Source: CAYJGN01 sp964369635 (GTDB taxonomy: Bacteria > Bacillota > Clostridia > Oscillospirales > Ruminococcaceae). Taken from it: DNA of 14,606 bases. The translations under genes were made by a program, and so were the position numbers. Where the stretch lies: assembly GCA_964369635.1 (NCBI GenBank), contig CAYJGN010000047.1:1-14606 (forward strand). Reading direction: 5' to 3'. Positions within the stretch are counted from its first letter, which is position 1. The number at the start of each line of letters is the position of its first letter. This document shows positions 13,902 to 14,606 of this stretch, piece by piece. The notes under the pieces are model-generated. The model did not search any database and was not told the DNA's origin. It was given only the letters and a program-made list of their open reading frames with translations.

Positions 13902-13961
13902 TTATTTAGAGCATCCCATCTCAATATGCTTCAGTATGGTTTCGCTAATATCAGGAACCAT
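13902..13961 (-). CDS. Possible 19-residue peptide frame within the large RNA
   Basis: ATG at 13961, preceded by GAGGTGA (13973-13967) at 5-base spacing and located about 43 bases after the predicted transcript start; the frame ends at TAA 13904-13902. The peptide is MVPDISETILKHIEMGCSK, hydrophilic, with no signal or toxin-like membrane segment. It could be a translated leader, the start of a disrupted gene, or chance. Not recognised. Confidence 0.35.
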   Translation of the reverse strand: MVPDISETILKHIEMGCSK

Positions 13962-14010
13962 CGGAATCACCTCTTTCATTTTACTTTCGCTTAGACTCTT
14001 TTGCAATTTC

Positions 14011-14039
14011 ATAATACTATATATATAGTCATTTGTCAA
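14011..14039 (-). promoter_or_regulatory. Consensus promoter of the large RNA candidate
   Basis: Minus strand TTGACA (14039-14034), exactly 17 bases, TATTAT (14016-14011). The predicted start is near 14004. Confidence 0.75.
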
Positions 14040-14140
14040 TAGTTTTTATGATATTTTTTTAATTTTTTTGTATGATTTTTAGTAAATCGTTTAACAACGC
14101 ATTCTGTCGAACATCTTTTTTCTCTACTCCCAGTTTTTTG

Positions 14141-14169
14141 TTGACTTAACTGAATAATAGATGTAAAAT
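14141..14169 (+). promoter_or_regulatory. Promoter of the DUF1292 gene
   Basis: TTGACT (14141-14146), 17-base spacer, TAAAAT (14164-14169), divergent from the large-RNA promoter about 100 bases to the left. The leader is about 25 bases, with AAGGAG at 14190-14195. Confidence 0.72.
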
Positions 14170-14200
14170 ATAATAAAATAATAATATACAAGGAGCATTT

Positions 14201-14551
14201 ATGGCAAACACTGACTACGAAGACGATATCTTTGAAAACCTCCCCTTTGATGAGGACGAATTCTATGAAGCTGAGATTATCTCCCTTGAAAACGATGAGG
14301 GCGATATCGAAGAATTTGAAGTTGCAGCAACCGTTGAATACAATGGGAATGAGTATTATGCATTGTTTCCTATTGATGATGAAACTGAAGAATATTCCGA
14401 AGAGCCTTTTGTAATTCTAAAGCTTATTGTAGATCCACTCTCAGATGGTAGTGAAAGTTATATATCTATTGATGATGAGGATGAATTTAATACCGTTTCA
14501 GGTATGCTTATTGAGATACTTGAGGATGATGACTATACTGTTATAAGTTAA
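14201..14551 (+). CDS. DUF1292 (YrzB-like) acidic protein
   Basis: 116-residue small cytoplasmic protein of the DUF1292 type: an acidic N-terminus, then EIISLENDEGDIEEFEV, a strand with NEYYALFPIDD, and EEPFVILKLI leading to an acidic C-terminus (ISIDDEDEFNTV). About 40 of 116 residues are Asp or Glu, and there is a single basic residue (one Lys). Family function is unknown; in Firmicutes it commonly sits near yrrK/alaS genes, which are not in view here. The ATG is preceded by AAGGAG at 5-base spacing and by a good promoter. No clear terminator is seen in the remaining 55 bases. Confidence 0.9.
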   Translation: MANTDYEDDIFENLPFDEDEFYEAEIISLENDEGDIEEFEVAATVEYNGNEYYALFPIDDETEEYSEEPFVILKLIVDPLSDGSESYISIDDEDEFNTVSGMLIEILEDDDYTVIS

Positions 14552-14606
14552 AATAAAAATCCTGCTGTGCACGATCTGTTGCCTTTGTTTATAATCCTAC
14601 AATTAT

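Larger units (their letters stand above)
13146..14004 (-). ncRNA. Candidate large (~860 base) non-coding RNA, family unknown
   Basis: A minus-strand transcription unit bounded by a consensus promoter (14039-14011) and a strong terminator (13179-13146). All three minus-strand frames are broken by many stops, except for a 19-codon frame near the 5' end. Possible helices on the minus strand: GCATC/GATGC, enclosed by TCGG(G)TTTA with TAAACCGA; TTCAAA/TTTGAA with 8-base loop; AACTTA/TAAGTT; ATGGTT/AACCAT; and CCGATT/AATCGG near the 3' end (13206-13245). The 5' end (TCTAA..AAAG) could pair with sequence just before the terminator (CTTT..TTAGA). The 8-mer GGCCAATG occurs twice. The length is near that of the GOLLD and ROOL giant RNAs, but I cannot show homology. 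The strand is A-rich. A decayed gene is the main alternative. Confidence 0.45.

Noticed and set aside
13180..14004. Large minus-strand region as an obvious pseudogene or a stop-codon-recoded gene
   Set aside because: Reading stops through in each frame gave no recognisable domain, and the number of stops is about what AT-rich random sequence gives. Decay is still the main alternative and cannot be excluded without a search.
13180..14004. Group I or II intron, tmRNA, RNase P RNA, SRP RNA or 6S RNA in the same region
   Set aside because: None of the conserved core sequences I know for these RNAs (for example the group II domain V or the tmRNA ends) was found.
13303..14028. Short plus-strand frames (13303-13488 and 13825-14028) as genes
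   Set aside because: No ribosome binding sites, low-complexity hydrophobic translations typical of T-rich DNA, and they lie antisense to the promoter-terminator unit.
1..14606. Mobile element, prophage, CRISPR array or defence island
   Set aside because: No transposase, integrase, capsid, Cas or toxin-antitoxin gene, no att-like duplication at the tRNA, and no regularly spaced repeats were seen.

Overview
The window looks like a chromosomal segment of a strictly anaerobic, AT-rich, Gram-positive-type bacterium, most likely a member of the Clostridia. The basis is strong AGGAGG-type ribosome binding sites, TTGACA/TATAAT (often TG-extended) promoters, U-tract terminators, a lipobox lipoprotein, desulfoferrodoxin, an [FeFe]-hydrogenase-like sensor, a yybP-ykoY-type riboswitch and a Clostridia-type HD protein. 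No phage, IS, plasmid or CRISPR hallmark was seen, and no species can be named.

Layout. 1-1909 (minus): radC followed by 5'-truncated-in-window uvrB (its 3' end lies beyond base 1), joined by a one-base stop/start overlap. 2029-2985 (plus): an RluC/RluD-type pseudouridine synthase whose S4 domain can only be translated from a non-standard AUU start. 3031-4565 (minus): a Mn2+-type riboswitch with terminator, a CaCA-family cation antiporter, then desulfoferrodoxin (superoxide reductase) with its own strong promoter; no terminator separates the last two. 4733-6397 (plus): a B12-binding radical SAM protein of the DUF4080 type. 6455-9621 (minus): a hydrogenase-like Fe-S sensor fused to a GGDEF diguanylate cyclase, preceded by a six-TM chemoreceptor. 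10134-10209 (minus): tRNA-Thr(CGU) with its terminator. 10410-12216 (plus): a tight three-gene envelope operon (membrane-anchored SGNH hydrolase, Ser-rich DUF4358 lipoprotein, small membrane protein). 12399-13067 (minus): an HD-domain phosphohydrolase-like protein. 13146-14039 (minus): about 860 bases with a consensus promoter at one end and a strong terminator at the other, but no long reading frame: a candidate large non-coding RNA. 14201-14551 (plus): a very acidic DUF1292 protein.

Themes. Several genes fit sensing and surviving redox and metal changes in an anaerobe: manganese-gated cation export, superoxide reduction, an Fe-S/H-cluster domain wired to cyclic di-GMP synthesis, and a chemoreceptor beside it. 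The items most worth following up are the large RNA candidate, the hydrogenase-GGDEF fusion, the riboswitch-antiporter-superoxide reductase arrangement, and the AUU start. All family assignments come from reading motifs; no database search was possible.
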